Part shown: positions 57,105 through 64,000 of the stretch, piece by piece | Numbering within the stretch: the first letter of the stretch is position 1 | Layout of the letters: each line of letters starts with the position of its first letter | From: Taklimakanibacter deserti | Lineage (GTDB): Bacteria > Pseudomonadota > Alphaproteobacteria > Rhizobiales > Aestuariivirgaceae | Direction: 5' to 3' | Length of the DNA: 64,000 nt | Assembly (NCBI GenBank): GCA_003574785.1 | Contig: QORU01000006.1 | Location: 62,001 to 126,000, forward strand | Notes under the pieces: model-generated | Seen by the model: only the letters and a program-made list of their open reading frames with translations | Database searches by the model: none | What the model was told of the DNA's origin: nothing | Made by a program: the position numbers and the translations under genes

Positions 57105-57980
57105 GTGGGGCTCGCCCTGCTCGGCGGAGCAGTCCTTTGGCTTGCCTCCGCACCGCGGCCGCTGGGGCCGGAGGCGATCCCGCAGCACCAGGCCAATGCG
57201 GCGAACGGCGAGCTCGTCTATACCATTGGCGGCTGCATCAACTGCCACAAGCCTGATCCGGCGAACGCCTCCGCCGATGCAGCACTGCCCTCGGGCGGAG
57301 CCCCGCTCAAGACCCCGATCGGCGTCCTCTATCCGCCCAATCTGACACCCGATCCGGCGACGGGCCTCGGCAAATGGAGCGAGCTTGATTTCATCAATGC
57401 CGTCCAGCGCGGCATCTCGCATTCCGGCAGCAACGACATCCCGGCCTTTCCTTATACGTCCTATGCCGCCATGCGCACCGAGGACGTGCTCGACTTGCAC
57501 GCCTATCTGATGACGCTGAAGCCCGTTGCCGCCGAGAACAAGCCGGACGACATCCCCTTTCCCTTCATCCTGCGCCGCGGCGTCGGTTTGTGGAAATGGA
57601 TCGGCTTCTCGGATGCGAAATGGCAGCCCGACCCGAAGCAGACGGCGAGCTGGAATCGCGGCGCTTATCTGGTGAACGGCCCTGGTCATTGCGGCGAATG
57701 CCACACGCCGCGCACTATCTTCATGGTGCGCGACGACGCCCGCGCCTTTGCCGGAGGGCCCCATCCCGAAGGCGACGGGCGCGTGCCGTCCCTGCGCGGC
57801 CTCATCGAGCGCAAACGCTACAAGGATGCCAAGGATCTCGTGTCGGCGATGCAGTTCGGCGAGACGCTGGGCTATGACGAGCTGTCATCGGGCGGCATGG
57901 GCGCTGTCCAGACCAACCTGTCGAAACTGCCGGAAGCCGATCTCCAGGCGATCGCCGAATACCTGGTCAGCTTGAAATAA
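57105..57980 (+). CDS. Diheme cytochrome c, membrane-anchored
   Basis: A cytochrome with two haem sites, CINCH near residue 40 and CGECH near 195, with an N-terminal hydrophobic anchor. From the GTG at 57105 the anchor lacks a basic n-region (MGLALLGGAVLWLASAP). In frame just upstream lies ITKKRLLGL, which would complete it, preceded by gagg at 57065. The true start may thus be a non-canonical ATC (57075/57078) or CTG (57060/57063). It resembles cytochrome subunits of alcohol or sorbose dehydrogenases. It likely forms an operon with the class II cytochrome. Confidence 0.85.
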   Translation: MGLALLGGAVLWLASAPRPLGPEAIPQHQANAANGELVYTIGGCINCHKPDPANASADAALPSGGAPLKTPIGVLYPPNLTPDPATGLGKWSELDFINAVQRGISHSGSNDIPAFPYTSYAAMRTEDVLDLHAYLMTLKPVAAENKPDDIPFPFILRRGVGLWKWIGFSDAKWQPDPKQTASWNRGAYLVNGPGHCGECHTPRTIFMVRDDARAFAGGPHPEGDGRVPSLRGLIERKRYKDAKDLVSAMQFGETLGYDELSSGGMGAVQTNLSKLPEADLQAIAEYLVSLK

Positions 57981-57987
57981 GAGAAGG

Positions 57988-58917
57988 CTATCCCGCCTTC
58001 TTCTCTTCCTTGCCATAGTAATAGTTCGCTTGCCGGCCATAGACGGCGCCGCGCAGGAGGCGGCGCATGCCTTCCGACTTGCGCAAGGGATCGATGACGA
58101 CGCGCATCGCATCATGGGCGAAGACCTTGATGCCGTCGATCGTCGGTGACGCGCCGGGCGGCTTTTGCGGCAGGCCGAAATGCCGGAGCGTGCCGTTCAT
58201 CAGCCTGATCTTGTTGAGGCGGTTCACTTCCGGCGTCTTCCAGGTCATCGCCATGGAGACCGAATGGCGCCCGCCGGTCTTCACCCAATGCGGCCAGAGA
58301 TAGGGCAGATGCACCGCATCGCCTTCCTTCATCGCGAAGACTTGCGCGCGCTCCTCGTAGGAAGGCTGATAATGCTGGTTGCGATGTTTGGAGGGCGAGA
58401 TCTCCATCGCTTCCTCGGAGACGAGGCTGCGGTCGTGATTGTCGAAGATATGGACGAACTTGTCGCCCCTGATCTGGATCAGGATGTTCTCCTCGGCATC
58501 GACATGGAACGGCGTCGTCGAATTGGCCGAAGACACGAAGATGAAGCCTTGCAGGTCGCTATAGTCATGGGCCCTCTTGCCGGCCGCCGCCTGCGCCGCA
58601 TCGACGAAGCCGGCGAGGATCGCTGCATAATCAGGATCGCTCTCGACGCCCTTGATCACCATCCAGGCATTGGCCTCTTCGATGCGCTTGATCACCTCAG
58701 GCGGCGCCATGTAGATCGAAGGGATGTCTTCCGCTCTCTGGCCCGGCAGAAGCTTGCCGGAATTGTACTCGATGCGGTCGCGCGGCATCGACTGCGCGAG
58801 CTTGACCAGGCGCTCGAGCGTGAAGAGCGGATGATCCGCCAGCCCATGCTTCAGCGCGAAGGGCGCTTTGAGGAATTTCTCCCGCGCCACATCGGCGTCG
58901 ATGGTGACGATGCTCAT
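57988..58917 (-). CDS. Cupin-8/JmjC-like protein
   Basis: A 309-residue protein of the cupin-like (JmjC) superfamily. The segment SSANSTTPFHVDAEENILIQIRGDKFVHIFDN gives the iron-site His and Asp, and a second His lies in LPYLWPHWVKTGGRHSVSMAMTW. Members are Fe(II)/2-oxoglutarate hydroxylases or sugar-modifying proteins. Its ATG overlaps the acetyltransferase stop by four bases. It is the last gene of a flippase/acetyltransferase/cupin operon. Substrate unknown. Confidence 0.82.
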   Translation of the reverse strand: MSIVTIDADVAREKFLKAPFALKHGLADHPLFTLERLVKLAQSMPRDRIEYNSGKLLPGQRAEDIPSIYMAPPEVIKRIEEANAWMVIKGVESDPDYAAILAGFVDAAQAAAGKRAHDYSDLQGFIFVSSANSTTPFHVDAEENILIQIRGDKFVHIFDNHDRSLVSEEAMEISPSKHRNQHYQPSYEERAQVFAMKEGDAVHLPYLWPHWVKTGGRHSVSMAMTWKTPEVNRLNKIRLMNGTLRHFGLPQKPPGASPTIDGIKVFAHDAMRVVIDPLRKSEGMRRLLRGAVYGRQANYYYGKEEKKAG

Positions 58918-60056
58918 GATTTCTGCCTCCCGGTTATTCGATAGACCAGCGCTTTGGCCGAGCTGCGAAGCCTGCGTCTCGTCGTCTCGGCCTTGCGCAG
59001 CAGGTCGAATGAAATGGATGAAAGCTCTGGTCCCTTGATCATCACATCGCAAAGCGCCAGCCGGTCGCGCCAGATATTGTTGATCATCGGATGATTGGGG
59101 ATGGCGCAGGAATCGACCAGAGCGAGCCGCTCCTTGTCGATCAGCCTTTCGGTCGCGTCGAGCACCAGCATCACGCCCGGCGAATATTTCGCGAAGGTCT
59201 CGTCATAAGCGATCTTGCCGAGCCAGCCCTGATTGCCCTTGACGAGCCCCGACATCACGGCGATGGGCTTGCCGTCGAAGGCGATCTTCCACAGCCTGAG
59301 GCTGCCTTCGGCTGCAAGACGGTGCAGAGCTTCGCGGAATGCTGTCGCCATGGCGGCATCGGCTGCAAGGGCCGTGCCGCGCCGGCCCTTCCAGCCCCTG
59401 GCCTCGAGCGCGATCAACTCGTCGATCCAGGGATCGAGTGGATCGCCCGCGGCCCAGGCGAGGCTCTCGAGCTTCCCCTCCTCACCGAGCCTGGCTCTGA
59501 GACGCCTGAATTCCTTGCGCCTCTTGCGCTCGAAATTGCCGTTGAACCACTCATCGAAACTGGCCTTGGGCAGGAGGATGGCGCGTTCCCAGCGATCGAG
59601 GACTTCGAGCGTCCCTTGGCTTTCCGCCACCGCCCGCCCCAGCATGTCCCAGAATGGGCCAGTCGCCGGCACATTGCTGAGAATGAGGGCTTTGCCGCTG
59701 AGGCTCGCCAGGAAGGCTTTGAGGATGGCCTCGGGCCGCTCCTGGTCGATGAGCGGGGTACCGAGGAAGCTCAAGGGCGAGGTCCAGGAGCGCCTTAAGG
59801 GGCCTCGTCCGGGTCTGAGCGCCAGGAGCCCGCACAGCGTGCCGCCGCGCCAGAGCGCCACGACCTCCGCCGGCTGCCTGGCCCAGCCATGCTTGAGCAC
59901 CGGCGCAAGCCAGCTTTCCAGATGGGAGCCCGCGGGCATGCCGGCGCGCTCGCCAAGCGCCTGCCAGGCCGGCGATATTTTCTCGAAATGGGCGAGCGTG
60001 GTGAGCGCCTCGACGCGGATGGCTTCCGCCGTGCCGAAACTCGCCGTCATGTTCAT
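58914..60056 (-). CDS. GNAT/FemAB-like acetyltransferase (CelD/BcsL type)
   Basis: A 380-residue double-GNAT protein. Typical blocks are NGNFERKRRKEFRRLRARLGEEG, FREALHRLAAEGSLRLWKIAFDGKPIAVMSG, and GKIAYDETFAKYSPGVMLVLDATERLI. Such proteins modify or help build polysaccharides and cell-envelope material. ATG 60056 overlaps the flippase stop; ATG 60050 is a close alternative. The longer ORF to 60437 lies within the flippase gene. Confidence 0.85.
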   Translation of the reverse strand: MNMTASFGTAEAIRVEALTTLAHFEKISPAWQALGERAGMPAGSHLESWLAPVLKHGWARQPAEVVALWRGGTLCGLLALRPGRGPLRRSWTSPLSFLGTPLIDQERPEAILKAFLASLSGKALILSNVPATGPFWDMLGRAVAESQGTLEVLDRWERAILLPKASFDEWFNGNFERKRRKEFRRLRARLGEEGKLESLAWAAGDPLDPWIDELIALEARGWKGRRGTALAADAAMATAFREALHRLAAEGSLRLWKIAFDGKPIAVMSGLVKGNQGWLGKIAYDETFAKYSPGVMLVLDATERLIDKERLALVDSCAIPNHPMINNIWRDRLALCDVMIKGPELSSISFDLLRKAETTRRRLRSSAKALVYRITGRQKS

Positions 60057-61420
60057 GGCCGATACCAGGAGGTGGCGCCCTTGTCCGTGGCCGGAAAGAA
60101 ACGGCGCGTCAGAAGGATGGTGGCGAGCGCTTCGAAGACGAAGGCGGCCGCTATGGCCGTGGCAGCGCCTTCGATCCCGAAGCGCGGGATGAGGGCCAAG
60201 CCCAATCCGCCGTTGATCAGCAGTGTCGCGAACAAGATCATCGCCGCTTTGTCCTGGTGGCCAGACACCGCTAGCAAGTTCTGCGCCGGTCCGGCCGCGG
60301 CGCGCGCCAGAAGCCCGACCGCCAGGATGAACATCACCGGATAGGCCGCGACGAATTCCGCGCCGAACAGCCAGAGCAGCGGCTTGCCCAGAGCGAGCAG
60401 CACGACGGCGCCAAGTGCCGAGGGCCAGAAGCACCATTTCTGCATCCGCGCCAGGAACCTACCGATCTCACGCGTTTCGCCACGTGCATGGAGGGCCGCG
60501 AATCTCGGCATCGCCACGGCGCTGATCGAGAAATGCACGAAGGCGATGAGCGAGATCGTCTTGAGTGCGGCGAAATAAATGCCGATCCGGTCGGGAGGAA
60601 TGCGCAGGAATTCGAGCAGCAGCACGTCGAGATTGAGGATGAACAAGGTGAAGCCGTCGATCATGAGGAGCGGCAGCGAGGTGCGGACCCACAATGGGAC
60701 CGCATAAGCGGGCTTCACTTTCGGCACCCTGCCGCCGAAGCGCAGTCTCTGCGCCAGATATTGCGTGAGCGCCGTCAGCCAACAGGCGATGACGAGGGCC
60801 AACGCCGCGGTTGCGGCACCGGGCGGATGCGCCAAGGCATAGGCGATGCCGATGAAGACGAAGAGCAGGATGGGCCTGAGGATATAGGGCGGGATGAGGG
60901 CCAGATCGATCCAGCCCTGGGATCGGCCGACGCCGTCCTGGAAATCGGTGAGGCCGTAAGCCGGGAGGCTGATCAGCGCGAGACTCAGGGGCAGGAGATA
61001 GACGGGCTCGACGATCCCTGCCCAGCGATGGACGATGAGAGCCGCAAGGATCGCGGCGACGGCGCCGACACCGAAGGCAATCGCCCGCCCGGTTCTGAGA
61101 AAGCCGCGGAACAGGTCCCAGTTTTCCCGCTCGCGATATTCCGGCAGGAAACGCACCACCGATGTGGCGAAACCGGCCGAGACCAGCGACCCGAGCACGA
61201 TGATCCACACCCAGCCATAGGAGAAGACGCCGAATTCGAAGGCGCCCATCCAGCGGGCGAGGAATATCTGGGTCAGGAAAGCGAGAACCGCCGAGGCGAT
61301 GCGCACCGTGAAGGCCGCCAAGGCGCCACGCCCGGAGCGCGCGCCCTCGCCGCTGCCGGTCAGCAGCGTCTCGGCCGGCTCGCGCAAGGCCGGCGGCACG
61401 AATTTCAACAGTCGGTCCAT
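60053..61420 (-). CDS. Oligosaccharide flippase-family membrane protein (Wzx/MATE-like)
   Basis: A 455-residue protein with about 12-14 helices. It begins after a soluble N-terminus with AFTVRIASAVLAFLTQIFLARWMGAFEFGVFSYGWVW, the usual first two helices of RfbX/Wzx flippases. It would carry a lipid-linked glycan across the inner membrane. It is the first gene of the three-gene operon. No glycosyltransferase genes are nearby, so the glycan source is unclear. Confidence 0.88.
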   Translation of the reverse strand: MDRLLKFVPPALREPAETLLTGSGEGARSGRGALAAFTVRIASAVLAFLTQIFLARWMGAFEFGVFSYGWVWIIVLGSLVSAGFATSVVRFLPEYRERENWDLFRGFLRTGRAIAFGVGAVAAILAALIVHRWAGIVEPVYLLPLSLALISLPAYGLTDFQDGVGRSQGWIDLALIPPYILRPILLFVFIGIAYALAHPPGAATAALALVIACWLTALTQYLAQRLRFGGRVPKVKPAYAVPLWVRTSLPLLMIDGFTLFILNLDVLLLEFLRIPPDRIGIYFAALKTISLIAFVHFSISAVAMPRFAALHARGETREIGRFLARMQKWCFWPSALGAVVLLALGKPLLWLFGAEFVAAYPVMFILAVGLLARAAAGPAQNLLAVSGHQDKAAMILFATLLINGGLGLALIPRFGIEGAATAIAAAFVFEALATILLTRRFFPATDKGATSWYRP

Positions 61421-61537
61421 CCTGCCCCGTCGCTTGCAAAAGGAAGGCCGCTTTCTGGTTTACGTAGCGAGCGCGGCGCAAGATAGGGTCGAAAGCCTAA
61501 GCTTCCCTTTGGCGGCGTGGTTAACGCTTGGGCAGGG

Positions 61538-62158
61538 CTAGTTAGTCCTGCGTTGACCCGAAAGCGGTGTGGCTTGCATCGAAGGCCTCTGCGCGAAGTC
61601 ATCGAACCAGCGGGTGAGCCGCGGCCGTTCCTGTCGGAAGGACGGCAATTGCCGGAACTCGATCCAGTCGAGCGCCGTGGCGAGCGCGATGTGGCCGACA
61701 TGGAGGGGCGCCCCGGCGTCGAGCTCCGCCTCGAGCCAGTCATAGCTGGCGAGGAGCTTTTCAGCGTAGCCTTCGGCGAGCGGCGGATAGCGCAGCTCCG
61801 GCGGCCGGCGATAGGTTTCCCATCTGAGCGCGATCCCGGCATCGCAGAGGCCCTGCGCCATGGCCTGGAGTTGCAAGGCATCCCAGCGCGCCTCGCCTTC
61901 CCGGGGGATCAGGCTCCTCCCCTCGCTCAGCGAGTCGAGATAGGCGCAGATGACGTCCGAATCGAAGATCGGCTTCTGGCCGGGCCGGATGAGCACGGGA
62001 ACCTTGCCGAGTGGATTCTCGGCGAAGACGGTGTCATTGCGGCGCGTCGGGCTGGTCTCGTGATGGATGACCTCGAGACGATGCGCGAGCCCGGCCTCAT
62101 GCGCGAAGACCAGCGCCTTGCGCGCATAGGGCGAATGGGTCTGGTAGTAGAGCTTCAT
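61538..62158 (-). CDS. Glutathione S-transferase family protein
   Basis: A 206-residue protein. The N-terminal thioredoxin-like half begins MKLYYQTHSPYARKALVFAHEAGL, with SPYAR as the usual catalytic-site region. NPLGKVPVLI holds the cis-proline, and FDSDVICAYLDSL the glutathione gamma-glutamyl site. The helical C-terminal half includes HVGHIALATALDWIEFR. A soluble detoxifying or housekeeping transferase. Single gene, 25 bases after rpmF's stop on the other side. Confidence 0.92.
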   Translation of the reverse strand: MKLYYQTHSPYARKALVFAHEAGLAHRLEVIHHETSPTRRNDTVFAENPLGKVPVLIRPGQKPIFDSDVICAYLDSLSEGRSLIPREGEARWDALQLQAMAQGLCDAGIALRWETYRRPPELRYPPLAEGYAEKLLASYDWLEAELDAGAPLHVGHIALATALDWIEFRQLPSFRQERPRLTRWFDDFAQRPSMQATPLSGQRRTN

Positions 62159-62182
62159 CGCGATGATGAAGCGGAGCGGATC

Positions 62183-62368
62183 TTAGAACTCGCTCTTGGG
62201 CTCGAGGATCTGGCGGCCCTTATACATGCCGGTCTTGAGGTCGACATGATGCGGACGGCGCAGCTCGCCGGACTTCTTGTCTTCGATCCAGGTGACGGTC
62301 ATGAGCTTGTGGCCCGAGCGGCGCATGCCGATGCGGCTGCGGGACATTTTCTTGCGTGGAACGGCCAT
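62183..62368 (-). CDS. rpmF: 50S ribosomal protein L32
   Basis: A 61-residue protein starting [22 protein letters not shown] and containing [26 protein letters not shown], the alphaproteobacterial L32 form without zinc-binding cysteines. ATG 62368 has Shine-Dalgarno ggagag. A longer ORF through 62668 overlaps mtgA and is a shadow. Confidence 0.96.
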   Translation of the reverse strand: MAVPRKKMSRSRIGMRRSGHKLMTVTWIEDKKSGELRRPHHVDLKTGMYKGRQILEPKSEF

Positions 62369-62433
62369 CGAAACTCTCCATGAAACAAAAGGCGCAAGCC
62401 CGGCCGGGCCGGGGCGCCGAAAAAGATGGGGGC

Positions 62434-63261
62434 TTATAGCGGGCTTCTGAGCCCAAGACAAGTCACATAGGGCCCCATGATGTTCATCCGGGCCATGATC
62501 CGCTGGGCGACCCCGCTGACCCGTTTTGACGGCCTTCCGGCGCTTCTCTTGATCGGATTGGGCAGGACGGCCGCCAGGAGTGCCGCCTCCCGCTTGGTCA
62601 ACTTGGCCGCCGGCTTCTTGAAGTGATAGCGCGACGCGGCTTCCGCCCCATAGACGCCGGGCGCCCATTCGACGATGTTGAGATAGACCTCGATCATGCG
62701 GCGTTTAGTCCAGATGAGGTCCATCCAGTAGGCGAGCGGCAGCTCGAGCACCTTGCGGATCGGATTGCGGCCGTCCCACAGGAACAAATTCTTGGCGGTC
62801 TGCATGGAAATGGTGCTGGCACCCCGGATCGGCCCCTCGCCGTCGCCATCGGTCGCCTCATCGAGGACATCGCTGAATTCGATCCAGTCGACGCCATTAT
62901 GCGAGCAGAAGCGCGCATCCTCCGACGAGACGACGGCAAGCGGCAGATAGGGCGAGATCTTATCGAGACTCACCCAGTCATAGGAAATGCCGTTGCCATT
63001 GACGAGGCGGGTGATCATCAGATTGGAAACGGGCGGCGGCACCACCGCATAGACGAAGGTCATCAGCAAAGGCCACAAGGCGATAAAGACGGCCACCGTG
63101 GCGATCCGGCGCGGCCATGGGTCGAAACGGCTGAGGAAGCCACGGTTGAGCCAGCTCTTTCGCGCCACAGGCAAGGTCCCGCTTCTTGTGCCGGCGGGGC
63201 TGTCCGGCTGTGCCCCGCGCCTCGTCAGAAGCGCTCGCCGCTTGACCCCGATATCAGTCAT
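62434..63261 (-). CDS. mtgA: Monofunctional biosynthetic peptidoglycan transglycosylase
   Basis: A 275-residue GT51 enzyme with an N-terminal membrane anchor (about 53-75). The catalytic part has [17 protein letters not shown] (catalytic Glu in SED), [15 protein letters not shown] and [28 protein letters not shown]. It polymerises lipid II glycan strands in the periplasm. MtgA next to rpmF and a polyprenyl synthase gene is a common alphaproteobacterial arrangement. The first about 40 residues before the anchor are unusually long and the start could be internal. Confidence 0.93.
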   Translation of the reverse strand: MTDIGVKRRALLTRRGAQPDSPAGTRSGTLPVARKSWLNRGFLSRFDPWPRRIATVAVFIALWPLLMTFVYAVVPPPVSNLMITRLVNGNGISYDWVSLDKISPYLPLAVVSSEDARFCSHNGVDWIEFSDVLDEATDGDGEGPIRGASTISMQTAKNLFLWDGRNPIRKVLELPLAYWMDLIWTKRRMIEVYLNIVEWAPGVYGAEAASRYHFKKPAAKLTKREAALLAAVLPNPIKRSAGRPSKRVSGVAQRIMARMNIMGPYVTCLGLRSPL

Positions 63262-63420
63262 GACCCTGCATGTGCAACGGGGTCGGAGGACATCGCTCGT
63301 CGCGCAAAAAGATAGATAATGACATCGAGGCCGGTGGTCATGATGCGTCCTGGTTGCGCGCTGGTTGAGTTTACCCCGCCCTCTCGGTACAGGTGTCGCA
63401 AACTAGCACAGGAATTGGCT

Positions 63421-64000
63421 TTGGCGTCACTCTTGGATTTCGAGCAGCATCTCAAGGCCTTCGCTGCGGCGATCGAGGCGCATCTCGACCGTCTCCTGCC
63501 GACGGAAGCGGCACCCGCCCCGCGTCTCGTCGAGGCGATGCGCTATGCCTTGCTGGCGCCGGGCAAGCGGATCAGGCCTTTCTTCGTGGCCGAGAGCGCC
63601 CGTCTCTTCGGCGTGGATGCGCGCCAGGCCTTGCAGGCGGGTGCGGCGATCGAATGCGTGCACTGCTATTCGCTCGTCCATGACGACCTGCCGGCGATGG
63701 ACGATGACGACCTGCGCCGCGGCCGCCCCACCGTGCACAAGGCCTTCGACGAAGCCACCGCGATATTGGCGGGCGATGCGCTTTTGACCTTCGCTTTCGA
63801 GATCCTGGGCGCGCCCGAGACGCATCCCGATGCGAGCGTGCGCGTGGAACTGGTGAGCGAGCTCGCCCGGGCGGCGGGCAAGGACGGCATGGCCGGCGGT
63901 CAGATGCTCGATCTCGAAGCCGAGAGCGCCCGCATCGCCGATATCGACCGCATCATCACCTTGCAGGCGATGAAGACCGGCGCGCTCTTCCGCTTCGCCT
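63421..64000 (+). CDS. ispA: Polyprenyl synthetase (farnesyl diphosphate synthase-like), partial
   Basis: The 3' end is cut off by the window; 193 residues are visible. The first aspartate-rich motif reads SLVHDDLPAMDDDDLRRGRPT, with chain-length region YALLAPGKRIRPFF before it and the lysine-bearing HKAFDEATAILAGDALLT after. TTG at 63421 is the best start, with agga seven bases upstream; TTG 63415 is the alternative. It makes C15 or longer isoprenyl diphosphates. It is divergent from mtgA. Confidence 0.92.
   Translation, partial: MASLLDFEQHLKAFAAAIEAHLDRLLPTEAAPAPRLVEAMRYALLAPGKRIRPFFVAESARLFGVDARQALQAGAAIECVHCYSLVHDDLPAMDDDDLRRGRPTVHKAFDEATAILAGDALLTFAFEILGAPETHPDASVRVELVSELARAAGKDGMAGGQMLDLEAESARIADIDRIITLQAMKTGALFRFA

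Noticed and set aside
57965..58000. Inverted repeat gagaaggc / gccttcttctc as a terminator between the diheme cytochrome and cupin genes
   Set aside because: The stem needs a bulge, lacks a T-run and overlaps the cupin coding end, so it was not listed as a feature.

Overview
The window is GC-rich, densely packed bacterial DNA with long four-base gene overlaps. It looks like an alphaproteobacterium of the order Hyphomicrobiales (Rhizobiales). The evidence is a glycerol ABC operon of the rhizobial GlpSTPQ type, betaine-lipid genes btaAB, a DUF1127 protein, the ispA/mtgA/rpmF neighbourhood, LAL and SARP-type regulators, and an intergenic repeat of the rhizobial type. Family assignments are read by eye from motifs and not from database searches. 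No rRNA, tRNA, CRISPR array, insertion sequence or prophage was seen.

Layout. 1-5.6 kb: the end of a GH3 glycosidase, a large LuxR-type ATPase regulator, two small proteins and a fused MddA-like/UbiG-like methyltransferase. 5.65-17.26 kb: a closed catabolic island. A CocE-type hydrolase, a dipeptide-type ABC importer and a BetI-like TetR regulator run rightwards. An MttB-family methyltransferase and a trimethylamine/dimethylglycine-dehydrogenase-like flavoenzyme run leftwards. Both outer ends carry the same palindrome (10-bp arms, 10-bp spacer) on the start site. This suggests one regulon that imports, hydrolyses and demethylates an unidentified quaternary amine. 17.7-23.4 kb: a translationally coupled phosphorelay of hybrid kinase, Hpt protein and a receiver domain fused to an EamA transporter, so the output may be transport and not transcription. 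23.6-32.0 kb: a SARP/TPR regulator and a type I secretion locus whose cargo joins a beta-helix, a WCGPC thioredoxin fold and RTX repeats.

32-39.6 kb: a small proline-rich protein, an alpha/beta hydrolase, a MarC protein, btaBA for betaine lipid with a candidate Pho box, a RES/Xre toxin-antitoxin pair, glpK, wrbA and a VOC protein. 39.7-44.7 kb: a ribose-type ABC importer followed by methylthioribose kinase. 45.6-54.8 kb: glycerol/glycerol-3-phosphate uptake and oxidation (glpD, binding protein, two ATPases, two permeases, DUF2160 protein) with a DeoR-type GlpR-like gene. Together with glpK this gives uptake, phosphorylation and oxidation of glycerol. 54.9-64 kb: upp, a single-domain response regulator, two c-type cytochromes, a flippase/acetyltransferase/cupin triad, a glutathione transferase, rpmF, mtgA and the start of a polyprenyl synthase gene cut by the window end.
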